A stretch of DNA of 64,000 nucleotides from Pannonibacter sp. XCT-53. Its GTDB lineage: Bacteria > Pseudomonadota > Alphaproteobacteria > Rhizobiales > Stappiaceae. A program made the position numbers and the translations under genes. The notes beneath the pieces are model-generated. The model made no database searches. It saw only the letters and a program-made list of their open reading frames with translations, and was not told the DNA's origin. The stretch covers positions 3,038,001-3,102,000 of the forward strand of contig NZ_JAABLQ010000001.1 in NCBI RefSeq assembly GCF_009915765.1, written 5' to 3'. Below, one piece after another: positions 8,209-16,598 of the stretch; position 1 is the first letter of the stretch, and the number at the start of each line of letters is the position of its first letter.

Positions 8209-10386
8209 TCACATCCCCAGCAATTCCTGGAGCCGACGTTTGCGACCCGGATGGGAAAGTCGATCGAGGCCTTTCGCTTCGATCTGACGAATGCGCTCGC
8301 GCGTCACGCCGTAGATCTGACCGATTTCCTCGAGGGTCATGTCGGAATCGCGCCCAATACCAAAACGCATCCGGATCACATCAGCCTGACGTTCTGGCAG
8401 GTCAGCCAGTGCGTCTGTCACGATCCTTTCGGTTTCTGCCTGGTCGAAGACATCTACTGCCGAAGGCTCGCGCAGCAGGTCGTCCCAGTCATCAAGGCTT
8501 TCGGGATACTCGGCTGCACGTGGAATGCTGCGGCACTGCCTAACCTCGTCGATTGTCCATTCCAGCTCTTCGGCGAGTTCGAGGTCGGAAACTGCAACAC
8601 TGACCCGAATGTCCAGCCTCGCCAAAGCGCGATCAAGCTTGGTCATCTTTTGGTCCCGGTGCACTGGGATGCGGATTGCCGCGCCTTCATCAGCACGCCA
8701 TCGCGCAATGGCCTGTCGCATCCAGTAATTGGCGTAGATGAGAAAACGATAACCACGCTCGGGATCAAATCGCCTTGTGGAACGCTGTAGACCCATGAAC
8801 GCCACCTGGAATACGTCCTCTGGATCCTCGCCTTCCTCAACGTTCCGCGAGGCAAACCGCCGCACGTAAGGCAGATGCTCGCGGATCAGGTGGTCGGCAG
8901 CGGATTCCGAAATCAGTATCTCGGCGTCCAGTTGACTGGCCTCGGCTTGGCACGCTGGGAACTGTTCCAGTCTGCGGACCAACTCTTTGTGAAATGCCAA
9001 AGAGAGATCCAATGCCTCGAGCGCAGCAAGTGCCTCTCTTCGTCGCTTGCCGTCCATCACCCGGCCACTAGTGTGCCACGACCTCAGAGTGTCCGCTGCA
9101 GCCATTACTTCAGACGTTTCCGCATGACCCGGGCGTGAGGGGATAATCGTTCTCAGAGAGACCGAGCCGGGGTCTCGTGACCCGTCGCGGATGCGGTCCA
9201 TGACGTCGAGGATTGTCTCGACGGCGGTCTCGGAGGCGAGGATGCCGAGCTGGAGTTCCTGCTTGGCCCGCATCATGGGCTCCAGCAACTGCAGCTCTTC
9301 TGATTTGTCCATGACGAAGCGCTGTGTGCCGGGCAGCCGCGTCCGACGCGTAAGGGCTGCCTCAATCAAGTCAACAAGGTCATCGGACGATGTGTCAGAG
9401 ACGGCGTCCAAGAGGTCGGCATCATGCCACGTCTCCTGAGTGAGATTGAAGCCCACTGCTTCCAGGTTGCGCTGCAGATTGATGCGCAGTTCCTCGAGAT
9501 CACCATTCCCTTCGCAATGGGCGACAAGGCGGTCGATATCAGCGAGGGAGCACTGGCCCTTTGCCAGAATGTCCTCTGCCCAAGTGAAGCAGAGATCCGG
9601 GTCGATCGACATCCGCGTGCCGCTCTGGACAACCGCTCGTTTGATTGATTGTCGGCCGCGGTTGCGGATCTGCAGGAAGTCACTCTCTGCACCGTGATCG
9701 GCGGCCGCAGCGACGCTGGAGCCGATGCCCTCTCCAGAAACTGGTGCTTGAGAAAGGTCGAGATCCCAATCCCCGTCCTCGTCATCCGAAACCACAGGTG
9801 GCGAACTAACGAGCGCAACGAATTTCCCCGATGCCGGATCGACCGCGCGCTGAACGAAGAATTCCTCTGGTTCTGCCTCAGCGTCGAAACTCAGCAGGTC
9901 ATCCAGGTCGTCAGCCCTATCGGCTGACTCAGTCTCCTGAACCACGGAGAAATGGTGCTCCGGAACTGAAACGGGCACGGCAGCGACAGTCTCGGCCACG
10001 AGTGAAACGTGCTCGTTAACCGTCTTCGTCTCCCGCGATTCCGCAGCAAGCGAATACAGAAGCTGCGCGGTGAGACCATGGCCTTCGGCAAATGCCACAT
10101 CTGCAGGCGTCTGTCGGTCGTGGTTCAGCACTTCATAGTCAGCACCTGACCTAATGAAGAGATCGCAAACGGCAAGATTTCCCATGCGCGCAGCAAGGTG
10201 TAGCGGCGTATCTCCCTTAGGGTCGGCCGCGTATAGGCGGGAGGAGGCCGCAAAATCGGCCAGCCGCTCGAGCTTCCCTTCGGCGATCAGCCGGATCTCG
10301 GATGGGCCAAGAACATGGTTTTCCGGTTCGCTAGTCGCACGGTCGCGATTACCGAAGATGCGGGTCAGTCTATCCATGATCTTCAT
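8209..10386 (-). CDS. Ankyrin-repeat / sigma70 fusion protein in the defence operon
   Basis: 725 residues from ATG 10386, chosen because an AGGGG site lies eight bases upstream; the open frame extends further 5' but into the WYL gene. Residues ~55-108 contain ankyrin repeats (DPKGDTPLHLAARMGNLAVC then DRQTPADVAFAEGHG). A long acidic linker and a helical middle region (~110-500) have no recognised domain. Residues ~503-580 resemble sigma region 2 (EDVFQVAFMGL, FDPERGYRFLIYANYWMRQA), and ~660-725 match sigma region 4 with RpoD-like TLEEIGQIYGVTRERIRQIE. It should therefore direct RNA polymerase, with ankyrin repeats as a possible control or partner-binding module. It overlaps the WYL gene by 17 bases and precedes the GHKL gene by four. 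Whether the sigma part is transcriptionally competent is not known. Confidence 0.85.
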   Translation of the reverse strand: MKIMDRLTRIFGNRDRATSEPENHVLGPSEIRLIAEGKLERLADFAASSRLYAADPKGDTPLHLAARMGNLAVCDLFIRSGADYEVLNHDRQTPADVAFAEGHGLTAQLLYSLAAESRETKTVNEHVSLVAETVAAVPVSVPEHHFSVVQETESADRADDLDDLLSFDAEAEPEEFFVQRAVDPASGKFVALVSSPPVVSDDEDGDWDLDLSQAPVSGEGIGSSVAAAADHGAESDFLQIRNRGRQSIKRAVVQSGTRMSIDPDLCFTWAEDILAKGQCSLADIDRLVAHCEGNGDLEELRINLQRNLEAVGFNLTQETWHDADLLDAVSDTSSDDLVDLIEAALTRRTRLPGTQRFVMDKSEELQLLEPMMRAKQELQLGILASETAVETILDVMDRIRDGSRDPGSVSLRTIIPSRPGHAETSEVMAAADTLRSWHTSGRVMDGKRRREALAALEALDLSLAFHKELVRRLEQFPACQAEASQLDAEILISESAADHLIREHLPYVRRFASRNVEEGEDPEDVFQVAFMGLQRSTRRFDPERGYRFLIYANYWMRQAIARWRADEGAAIRIPVHRDQKMTKLDRALARLDIRVSVAVSDLELAEELEWTIDEVRQCRSIPRAAEYPESLDDWDDLLREPSAVDVFDQAETERIVTDALADLPERQADVIRMRFGIGRDSDMTLEEIGQIYGVTRERIRQIEAKGLDRLSHPGRKRRLQELLGM

Positions 10387-11230
10387 GAATGACACCCCTG
10401 TTGAGAAGTATGATGTGCTGATCCTGCGGCCTTCGGGCGTCCGGGTCTGTATCAAGCCCCAGTCGCCGGAGCGCGTAGTAGAGCAGAGCCTTGCGGACCC
10501 TGATCTGTGCCTTGCCGTTGTCCATCCCGTAGTCAAGCGCGATGACCCTTGCCTGTGTCGCCGACAGGGCGGGATGCGGGCCGATCTCCAGGGTGACTTC
10601 GCTGTTCCAGTCATGGTCATCCGCGCCCGAAGCTTCGCTCGCACGCGATCCGCGGATCTCGAGCATCCGCGACAGCAGGAAGTCCTTGAAACAGTCGTCC
10701 GTCTGGCAGAATGCCCGTGCGTGCCAGCGGAACCCGTCGAATGCAATGGCATGGGGCGCGATCCAGCGCCAGCGGGGCTCTGGACTGGACAGGGACTGGT
10801 ACATGATTTCGATTGCCTCCGACCTGCGAATGGCAGCGACCACGGCGCGGAGCGTCAGGGGGTCGACCCCGCGAACCGGCGCGGGAGCGGACGCAAATGG
10901 CGGCAGATCGGGGATCCACGCATCCTCGCGGTCAAGGATCCCGTCGGCAACAGATCGCAGCTGGGCCAGATAGTGGCCTGCGTCCGGAGTGAAATAGCCC
11001 GACCGGAACGCCGACGTGCGCACATAGCTGCGCAGGCTGCGATCATAGACCATGTTGTCGGGCTGAAGGCCGGCATAGCGGTTGAGGTCGGCGGATGCCT
11101 GGTTCACCGAAACGCCGAACTGGTCCATGAGATCGCTGCGGTTCACCCGCCCCTCCCAGTACAGGCGGAACTCGATGAACTCGAGGCGCTGCTCGACGCC
11201 CCAACGCAAGTCTCTGGTGTCTGGCTTCAT
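10370..11230 (-). CDS. WYL-domain transcriptional regulator (BrxR/CapW-like)
   Basis: 286 residues. The N-terminal ~65 residues form a winged-helix (GRVNRSDLMDQFGVSVNQAS followed by ADLNRYAG). A central WYL-like segment runs from EIMYQSLSSPEPRWRWIAPH to FDGFRWHARAF, followed by a C-terminal extension. This layout is that of BrxR/CapW-family regulators, which stand first in many phage-defence operons, bind palindromes in their own promoter and are thought to respond to nucleic-acid-type ligands. Here too it is the first gene, and a perfect palindrome lies 32-48 bases upstream of its ATG. The downstream sigma-fusion gene overlaps it by 17 bases. Repression of the whole operon is the likely role, by inference. 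Confidence 0.85.
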   Translation of the reverse strand: MKPDTRDLRWGVEQRLEFIEFRLYWEGRVNRSDLMDQFGVSVNQASADLNRYAGLQPDNMVYDRSLRSYVRTSAFRSGYFTPDAGHYLAQLRSVADGILDREDAWIPDLPPFASAPAPVRGVDPLTLRAVVAAIRRSEAIEIMYQSLSSPEPRWRWIAPHAIAFDGFRWHARAFCQTDDCFKDFLLSRMLEIRGSRASEASGADDHDWNSEVTLEIGPHPALSATQARVIALDYGMDNGKAQIRVRKALLYYALRRLGLDTDPDARRPQDQHIILLNRGVIHEDHG

Positions 11231-11261
11231 CCCGGCTCAGTTGCGCTCCGCTGATACCGCA

Positions 11262-11278
11262 TGTCCATTTACTGGACA
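11262..11278. promoter_or_regulatory. Candidate operator for the WYL regulator
   Basis: TGTCCATTTACTGGACA is a perfect inverted repeat with 6-bp arms and a 5-bp spacer. It sits 32-48 bases upstream of the WYL gene start, where the operon promoter must be, and matches the expectation that BrxR/CapW regulators bind palindromes in their own promoter. No convincing -35/-10 pair can be assigned by eye. Confidence 0.5.
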
Positions 11279-11281
11279 CGC

Positions 11282-11722
11282 TTATGAGTATGCGAGCGCT
11301 GAAGTCTGCACAAGTCCTGATTGTCGTTTCTGACAGGCCAATCCCTGTTCCGCCCACTCCACCGGGAACGGCTGCATCAGCCGCGCCAGCGTCACGTCGG
11401 GGCCTTGGGTCCCGTCCAAGATCGCCTCGACGAGGTCCGGCGCGAGCAGGGTCAGGCGGAGGATTCGCGTCACGAAGGATGGTGTGACGCCCTCATGGCG
11501 GGCAAGATCGGTCAGGGTGGCGAAGTTGCCGGCGTCGAGCATCCGCTTCCAGCGGAAGGCGCGGGCCAGGGCCTTGACGAGGGCATCGTCCTTGCGCGGC
11601 GGTTCTGCGCTGCCGTCCGGCACACGGATTTCCTTCCGGCCACCGCGCTTGATGAGCCGGAACGGCACATGCAGCGTCAGGGTGTCGGAAATGGACGACA
11701 TCGCGGTCCCGGCTCTGGTCAT
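11282..11722 (-). CDS. Small HTH protein typically following a serine recombinase
   Basis: 146 residues. A helix-turn-helix is visible around residues 68-95 (NFATLTDLARHEGVTPSFVT followed by RILRLTLLAPDLVEAIL). The start overlaps the stop of the upstream recombinase remnant in an ATGA, so the two were one transcription unit. From memory, proteins of this type commonly follow serine-recombinase genes in alphaproteobacterial mobile elements, but no experimental role is known to me. The reading frame is intact although its partner is truncated, and the last ~15 residues (from CQKRQSGLVQ) look like non-native tail. Possible roles are an excision/regulatory helper or an orphan. Confidence 0.6.
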   Translation of the reverse strand: MTRAGTAMSSISDTLTLHVPFRLIKRGGRKEIRVPDGSAEPPRKDDALVKALARAFRWKRMLDAGNFATLTDLARHEGVTPSFVTRILRLTLLAPDLVEAILDGTQGPDVTLARLMQPFPVEWAEQGLACQKRQSGLVQTSALAYS

Positions 11723-12252
11723 GCCGCTTGATCCTTTGACTTGCTTGCGTCGCGCCGCGCCAACTCTGCCACGAGCCCGAGAAGGCCATCACGGCGCAGA
11801 CGCAGGCTCAGCCCCCCAAGACCGACATCGACGCGCTCGACCAGCAGCGCCACGATGCGCGCCTGCTCGGCGGGGAAGAGTTCGTCCCAGAGCGGGTCGA
11901 GCTGCAGCAAGGCCTTGCGCGCCTCGTCCTCGCCGAGGCTGCTCGCTGCGGTGCGCAGCGCCCTAACCGTTCCGGTGACAATCTCCGGCTGCCGGAAGAC
12001 AGCGCGGAGTTGGTCGATCACGGCGGCCTCCATCTCGCCAGCGGGCACACGGCCCACCGGACAGGAGCCGGCCCCGTGTTTCAGGACGGTCGGGCTGCCG
12101 TAGTAGCGGTAGAGCTTGTCGCCGCTGCGCGTATGGCTCGGCGAAAAGGCTGCGCCATCCGGGCCGAACAGCAGGCCTTTCAGCAGCGCGGGCGTGTCTG
12201 CACGGGTACGAGCCGCGCGCTTGCGCGGGCTTTCTGCCAGGATCGCGTGAAC
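11719..12252 (-). pseudogene. 5'-truncated serine recombinase (zinc-ribbon and C-terminal region only)
   Basis: The frame starts abruptly at 12252 directly after an in-frame TAG and encodes only the C-terminal ~175 residues of a large serine recombinase. It shows an Arg/Lys-rich linker (AESPRKRAARTRADTPALLK), the zinc beta-ribbon region (LLFGPDGAAFSPSHTRSG, then LKHGAGSCPVGRVPAGE), and a tail ending in DPLWDELFPAEQARIVALLV followed by ERVDVG. The N-terminal catalytic resolvase domain with the active-site Ser is absent. The breakpoint coincides with the end of the IS3-family remnant, so insertion of that element, or a deletion next to it, probably removed the 5' part. It cannot be an active recombinase. 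Confidence 0.8.
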
Positions 12253-12735
12253 CTACTGACCTGCCACTGTAGTTTCAGCCAGCAGCGTTTGGAATTCTTG
12301 TAGGGTTTACGCATTGCGGCGCGATTTATGCAGCATGTGACCGGCGGAGCTGGTCCGGGTTGGGCAGCTGATCGCATGTTGCGGAAGGGGAGGCGGCATA
12401 GGCCGCCAGAGTTTGTTAGGCACGCGCGGAGTGCGGGCGCAGATTGTTGTCGTTGTCGACCCAAGCCGTGAGCTTCTCGCGGGCGTGGTCAAGGCCCAGA
12501 AACAGCGTCTCGCTTAGCGAGCTCATCGCGCATTCGCCCGTTGAAGCTCTCGCAGAAGCCGTTCTGCATTGGCTTGCCCGGCGCAATGAAATGCCAGGCC
12601 ATCCTGGCTGCCTGTGCCGATGTCAGCACGGCGTTCGAGGTAACCTCCGTGCCGTTGTCGGAAACGATGAGGTTTGGCTTTCCACGTCGCTTGATCGTCG
12701 CCACCAGCTTGCGTACGCCGCGTCGACCAGAGGTC
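12253..12735 (-). pseudogene. Degraded IS3-family transposase (rve domain, frameshifted)
   Basis: Minus-strand frames encode the end of an IS3-type DDE integrase core: [49 protein letters not shown] shift after RMRDEL moves the match to another frame ([19 protein letters not shown], then LRPHSA). Further degenerate pieces follow (NPDQLRRSH, an in-frame TAA, then LQEFQTLLAETTVAG) to a TAG at 12255-12253. The N-terminal half including the first catalytic Asp is missing, and the remaining part carries at least one frameshift and one stop, so it is dead. It abuts the recombinase remnant on one side and a hairpin plus an IS481 fragment on the other. Confidence 0.8.
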
Positions 12736-12744
12736 GACGCGGCG
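12716..12744. repeat. 13-bp perfect inverted repeat at IS3/IS481 junction
   Basis: CGCCGCGTCGACC and GGTCGACGCGGCG are perfect reverse complements separated by AGA. The hairpin lies exactly where the leftward IS3-family fragment ends and the rightward IS481-family fragment begins. One arm is also coding sequence of the IS3 rve core (SGRRG), so the other arm may derive from a second, inverted copy. Confidence 0.7.
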
Positions 12745-13469
12745 GGGATCGCCGCTCGGCCGTGAAGCAGCTGCGGCGGAAGTATCGACTGACCTGCAGG
12801 GAGATCGCGGCGAAGCTGGATCTGGCCCGTTCCAACGGCGTCGGATGGTTGACGCGGATGGGCCTTGGCCGTCTCAAGGCGCTGACGCGCGAGCAACTGG
12901 TTCGGTGCTGCCAGTTGGTCAACGCTCGCGACCGTTTCCATCTCGACCTCAAGAAGCTCGCCCGTTTCGAGGGCGTTAGCCACCGCATCACCGGCAACTG
13001 TCGCGACGGCAGATCTTGCGTGGGACATCACCTCCTGCACGTCGCCATCGATGGCGCCACGCGACTGGCCTATGTCGAGGTGTTGCCGGACGAGCTGCAC
13101 AGGTCAACGACCGGCTTTGCTGCGCGCGCTCAGATGGTGCCGTGTATGTTGCGTCAGGGTTCTCAGAGTGATGACCGACAACGGCTCGGGCTCAGTCGCT
13201 CGCCTCGCCCTCCAGGTGCTGACCTGCTTGGCCTTCGCGACACCAGAACCAGGCCCTCTACGCACTGGACGAAGGGTCACGCTGAGCGCTTCCACCTGGC
13301 GATGCTGCGCGAACAGGCCATGCCATCCCTGTCCCATCGTTGGATCGCCGCGCGGCGGACCTGCAGCGATGGCTCTCCTGGCACGACGTCCTTCGCCATG
13401 ATGGTCGTCGCGCAACCCGCCGCCTGGTCAGGCTCTCGCCGGACCCACCTGATCAGAAACCAGAATTGA
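12744..13469 (+). pseudogene. Degraded IS481-family transposase
   Basis: Plus-strand frames match IS481-type transposases after loss of the N-terminal ~80-100 residues. Visible pieces are [18 protein letters not shown] (HTH), [18 protein letters not shown] (first catalytic Asp region), [20 protein letters not shown] and, in another frame, RVMTDNGS with the second Asp. Later segments (LRDTRTRPSTHWTKGHAERF) are back in the first frame, so at least two frameshifts are present. The downstream DDE parts are degenerate. No terminal inverted repeats could be assigned. It is a relic marking the right border of the defence island. Confidence 0.75.
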
Positions 13470-13558
13470 TGACGTCGTCCCGGATTTGCAGGCACTCCCC
13501 CGCGGGGACCCGGTACAAACTTGATCTGCGAACCGTCACGGTGCGAGCAGCGTGGCCG

Positions 13559-14251
13559 TCAACCGAACGGCCGTTCGAAGGCGTGGTCCACGCGATTGCC
13601 GCAGACGTCCTCAAGACCCGGCGATATCCGCAATCGAGCGCCATCCGGCCAGGCGAAGCGAGGCACCAGGATCACCTTGGTCCCTTCGACGAGGACGCTG
13701 ACGGGATGGCGGCCACCAGCAGGAGAAACAACGCCAAGCCCGCCCAGCGCCGACAGGGCATCAAGAATAGTCCCGGTTGTAACGACCAGAGGCGCAAAAC
13801 CACCGGGAACGAGTTCTGAAACCTCCCATGTGAAGGGATCGATCGGGGCGTCCTGCGGTGGTCCCACCTCGAACACGAAAGGACCGGTTGGCGACAGGTC
13901 TCTCCCATCGATGTCAGTCAGGCCAGGGCCGATGACAAGCCGGTAGGCTCGCCCGGGTTGCAGCGCTTTGCCCAGCAGCTCGTGAGCCCTCAGACCGCGC
14001 TTGAGGCGGCCAGGGTGGAACAGAAGTGTCAGGATCCGGCCATCGGGTGACCACAGCCCATCCGGCAGATCCACCAGGACAGACCTCAGCGGCTCACCGT
14101 CACTGGTCTCGATCCTGATGGAAGCCAAGGCGGCCATCGGGTTCATCTCGCAGTCGAACACCACGTGGACCCGCAGGATGTTTGCCGGCCACGCCGTGTG
14201 CGAGGGATGGAGTGCCAGTACCCGCGGCAGGTTAGCGGACAAGATCTCCAT
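13559..14251 (-). CDS. Ig-like (Big_5-type) hypothetical protein
   Basis: 230 residues. The sequence is beta-rich with repeated patterns typical of bacterial Ig-like modules: LRVHVVFDCEMNPMAALASI, LVDLPDGLWSPDGRILTLLF then HPGRLKRGL, and a second module from DAPIDPFTWEV. No signal peptide is seen, which is unusual for such domains. The ATG lies 20 bases inside the end of the Tat-exported protein gene, so the two are coupled and probably act together. The 3' end is close to the IS481 remnant, but the frame closes with its own TGA. Function unknown; a structural or cell-surface role is only a guess. Confidence 0.65.
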   Translation of the reverse strand: MEILSANLPRVLALHPSHTAWPANILRVHVVFDCEMNPMAALASIRIETSDGEPLRSVLVDLPDGLWSPDGRILTLLFHPGRLKRGLRAHELLGKALQPGRAYRLVIGPGLTDIDGRDLSPTGPFVFEVGPPQDAPIDPFTWEVSELVPGGFAPLVVTTGTILDALSALGGLGVVSPAGGRHPVSVLVEGTKVILVPRFAWPDGARLRISPGLEDVCGNRVDHAFERPFG

Positions 14252-15476
14252 ATCCTTCGTCCCGCTTCATCATGGCATGGAACGGACGAATGTAGCCCTG
14301 CTGGAACGCATCGTCGGCAGGGTAGGCATATCCGGGCATATCGTACTCGTTGATGAAATCCGACAGCCTGAAGAATGCCCCCTTGCGAATGGAGACGAGT
14401 TCCAGTCCGCCCGTTTCGGACGCCCGCCGGAGAGCCAGAAGGAACTGTGGCCCCTGGTCAACCAGCGCCACGAGATTGCCAAGCGGAACCGGGATGGACT
14501 GGACGCCAGCAAATTGCTGGAACGGTGCTTTCACAGGACTGGACAGCCCCGGACCGGCCGCTGCCTCCGCAATGGCGGGAAGTGGGATCAGGTCGGCGGA
14601 TTTCGCGGCGTTAGCGACAAGCACCCATTCGGACGTTTGTCCCTGGTCCTGCAAGGAGAAAGTGGCGATAGCGAGTGGCGTGTTGCCAAAGCCAAGCTCG
14701 GCGATTGTCTTGGCGCGGACAGATGCACCGTCAACGAGATCGGATACCGGGAAGATGACAAGCGGCGTGCAGGTATAGGCTGCCAGCAGATGCTCGGTGC
14801 CTCCCAGCGAGACCGTCGCCATGGCTCGGATCGGCGCCCGCGTTTCGAGCTGGTTGTGCACCGCATGATACATCTCGATCCGCGCCATGGTCGCCGTCCC
14901 GGCAAAGGGGTAGGGAAGACGGCGCAGCGTTGACGAAAAGTCCGTATTGGCAACCCCTGCGACCAGCAATGACGAGCCCTGCCAGGACAGACCGGTAACC
15001 GTCAGCGACCGCGCCGGCGTGTCATTCCAGATCATTCCCTCGCCGGGAAGATCGGACAAGCTGATGGACGTTGCGAGAAGCGTATCCGGATCAATCGTGA
15101 CGACTGCTCCATCTGCAGCAGTCAGGGCGAGGAAGGGCTGACCGCCTGCCTCTGCCGCAATGACAGCACGTTGGGTCGACGGGTGCCACACCAGCGCGGT
15201 CGCCCTCACTCGTCCGGGGGAGAGCGTCGAGAGCGCCTCATCGAGAGCCATGAGATTGAACGGCATGTCGCTCGCAGGCTGGGCGTCGGGAAGATCGAGA
15301 ACATGCAGGGCGCCTGCACGCCAGTCCGCAACAACAAGCCGACCGTCCGGGGCCAACGTCATGGCGCTGATCGACCGGACACGCGCATCGGTTCGAGCAC
15401 GCAAGGGTGTGGAAGCGGCAACGAATGCCGCTACGGTACCCGCGGCTAGGAAGGATCTGCGATCAAGGTCAATCAT
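14232..15476 (-). CDS. Tat-exported propeller-like protein of unknown function
   Basis: 414 residues from ATG 15476, chosen because GGGAGA lies six bases upstream. The N-terminus MIDLDRRSFLAAGTVAAFVA is a twin-arginine signal followed by an Ala-rich hydrophobic segment and a likely cleavage near TPLRARTDA. The mature part shows repeated short beta motifs (MTLAPDGRLVVADWRAGALH, ATALVWHPSTQRAVIAAEAG, LTVTGLSWQGSSLLVAGVAN), suggesting a beta-propeller. No catalytic motif is recognised. It overlaps the downstream Ig-like gene by 20 bases and lies 74 bases after the small membrane-protein gene, so it belongs to the same leftward unit. Confidence 0.7.
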   Translation of the reverse strand: MIDLDRRSFLAAGTVAAFVAASTPLRARTDARVRSISAMTLAPDGRLVVADWRAGALHVLDLPDAQPASDMPFNLMALDEALSTLSPGRVRATALVWHPSTQRAVIAAEAGGQPFLALTAADGAVVTIDPDTLLATSISLSDLPGEGMIWNDTPARSLTVTGLSWQGSSLLVAGVANTDFSSTLRRLPYPFAGTATMARIEMYHAVHNQLETRAPIRAMATVSLGGTEHLLAAYTCTPLVIFPVSDLVDGASVRAKTIAELGFGNTPLAIATFSLQDQGQTSEWVLVANAAKSADLIPLPAIAEAAAGPGLSSPVKAPFQQFAGVQSIPVPLGNLVALVDQGPQFLLALRRASETGGLELVSIRKGAFFRLSDFINEYDMPGYAYPADDAFQQGYIRPFHAMMKRDEGYGDLVR

Positions 15477-15550
15477 GGCTGGCTCTCCCGTTAGAGGCTG
15501 CAAGCAGGGCAAACAAAAAGTCCCTTCGTTGGACGATGGCTGTCGCTGGC

Positions 15551-15955
15551 TCACTCCCTATGCCGCGCGAGATGGACACCCCAGCCGGTGATGCCAAGGA
15601 AGACGACAGCCGCAATGATGTTTATCGGCACGCCGGTCGACCGCAGTGCCTCGGTCGCATAGGGATCTGTTCCCGGAACCATCCACGCCACGAGCAGACC
15701 AGGCCAGAATGTGGCAGGTGCAAGTGCAGCCAGCCATGCCTGTCCTGCCCGAGCAGCGCCGAACAAGGCCCACAACGAAACAAGGGACACAAGACAGAGC
15801 GCCGTGAACTGCATGGCAATGTGAAACCTGGCATGGGCGGGCCAGTCCGGATTGAACAGGTGTGTGGCGTTGAACACATCAGCGACCGCGACAGTCACAA
15901 CAGTGCCCATAACCGACACTCCAAGCAGCCATCGAGACAGGCGCGGCAGGGTCAT
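15551..15955 (-). CDS. Small four-helix membrane protein (DUF6640-like)
   Basis: 134 residues. Start ATG 15955 overlaps the hydrolase stop in an ATGA. Four hydrophobic segments are visible: WLLGVSVMGTVVTVAVADVF, ALCLVSLVSLWALFGAA, FWPGLLVAWMVPG and INIIAAVVFLGITGWGVHL. A conserved-looking FNATHLFNPDWPAHARFH loop follows the first helix, a pattern I associate with DUF6640; that assignment is from memory and tentative. It is an inner-membrane protein of unknown function, coupled to the isochorismatase-family gene. The upstream in-frame extension to 16093 is a readthrough of another frame of the hydrolase gene and is not used. Confidence 0.65.
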   Translation of the reverse strand: MTLPRLSRWLLGVSVMGTVVTVAVADVFNATHLFNPDWPAHARFHIAMQFTALCLVSLVSLWALFGAARAGQAWLAALAPATFWPGLLVAWMVPGTDPYATEALRSTGVPINIIAAVVFLGITGWGVHLARHRE

Positions 15956-16587
15956 GCTGCGCCTCCTTGCGAGGCTGCGTGCCCGTCGATCAGCATGCCG
16001 TAGTTCAGGAGGTGCTCGTGGAACACCCTTGCGGTTGCCTCGGCGGTCGGCTCGCGCCAGTCGCGCTGGAGTTCCGCTGCCACCATGAGCCATGTGACCG
16101 GTGTCACCCCATGCGCGACAAGCCGCTGCACAGCCATCGACTGGGTTGCGAAGTCATGCGCACCGGAGGCGTCAATGACCCCGTAGACCTGGTAGCCTTC
16201 CGCAGCCGCCTGCATGGCCGGGAACGCAAGGCATACGTCTGTCGTGACACCGGCCATGATGAGCTTGCGTCTCCCTGTTGCCTTAACGGCATCCACGAAG
16301 TCGGAGTTGTCCCAGGCGCTGATCTGGCCGGGTCGACGAATGACCGGAGCGTCCGGAAACAACGCCAACAACTCCGGGATGATCGGTCCGTTCGGTCCAG
16401 TCTCGTAGCTTGACGACAGGATCGTCGGGAGACCAAAGGCAAGACCCACCTTGGCCAATGCCAGCACATTCGAGCGAAACTCAGCGGGACCATAATCATG
16501 GACAAGCTGCATGATCCCCGCTTGGTGATCTATCAGCAGCAGCGCCGCGTCGATGGCGCTCAGCCTGTCTTGCGTGTAGTTCGGCAT
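15952..16587 (-). CDS. Isochorismatase-family hydrolase (YcaC-like)
   Basis: 211 residues from ATG 16587, preferred over ATG 16599 because GGAG lies six bases upstream. The family hallmarks are the early Asp in AALLLIDHQAG (Asp20), the RRPGQISAWDN segment and the nucleophilic Cys in MAGVTTDVCLAFPA (Cys119). Such cysteine hydrolases act on amides or vinyl ethers; the YcaC group's natural substrate is unclear. It ends in an ATGA overlap with the membrane-protein gene and follows the luciferase-like gene directly. A second member of the same family lies at 33638-34294, but the two differ widely outside the motifs. Confidence 0.85.
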   Translation of the reverse strand: MPNYTQDRLSAIDAALLLIDHQAGIMQLVHDYGPAEFRSNVLALAKVGLAFGLPTILSSSYETGPNGPIIPELLALFPDAPVIRRPGQISAWDNSDFVDAVKATGRRKLIMAGVTTDVCLAFPAMQAAAEGYQVYGVIDASGAHDFATQSMAVQRLVAHGVTPVTWLMVAAELQRDWREPTAEATARVFHEHLLNYGMLIDGHAASQGGAA

Positions 16588-16598
16588 TCGGATCTCCA

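Noticed and set aside
11000..13600. tRNA or attachment site for the defence island
   Set aside because: No tRNA-like sequence or direct-repeat pair was recognised at this border.
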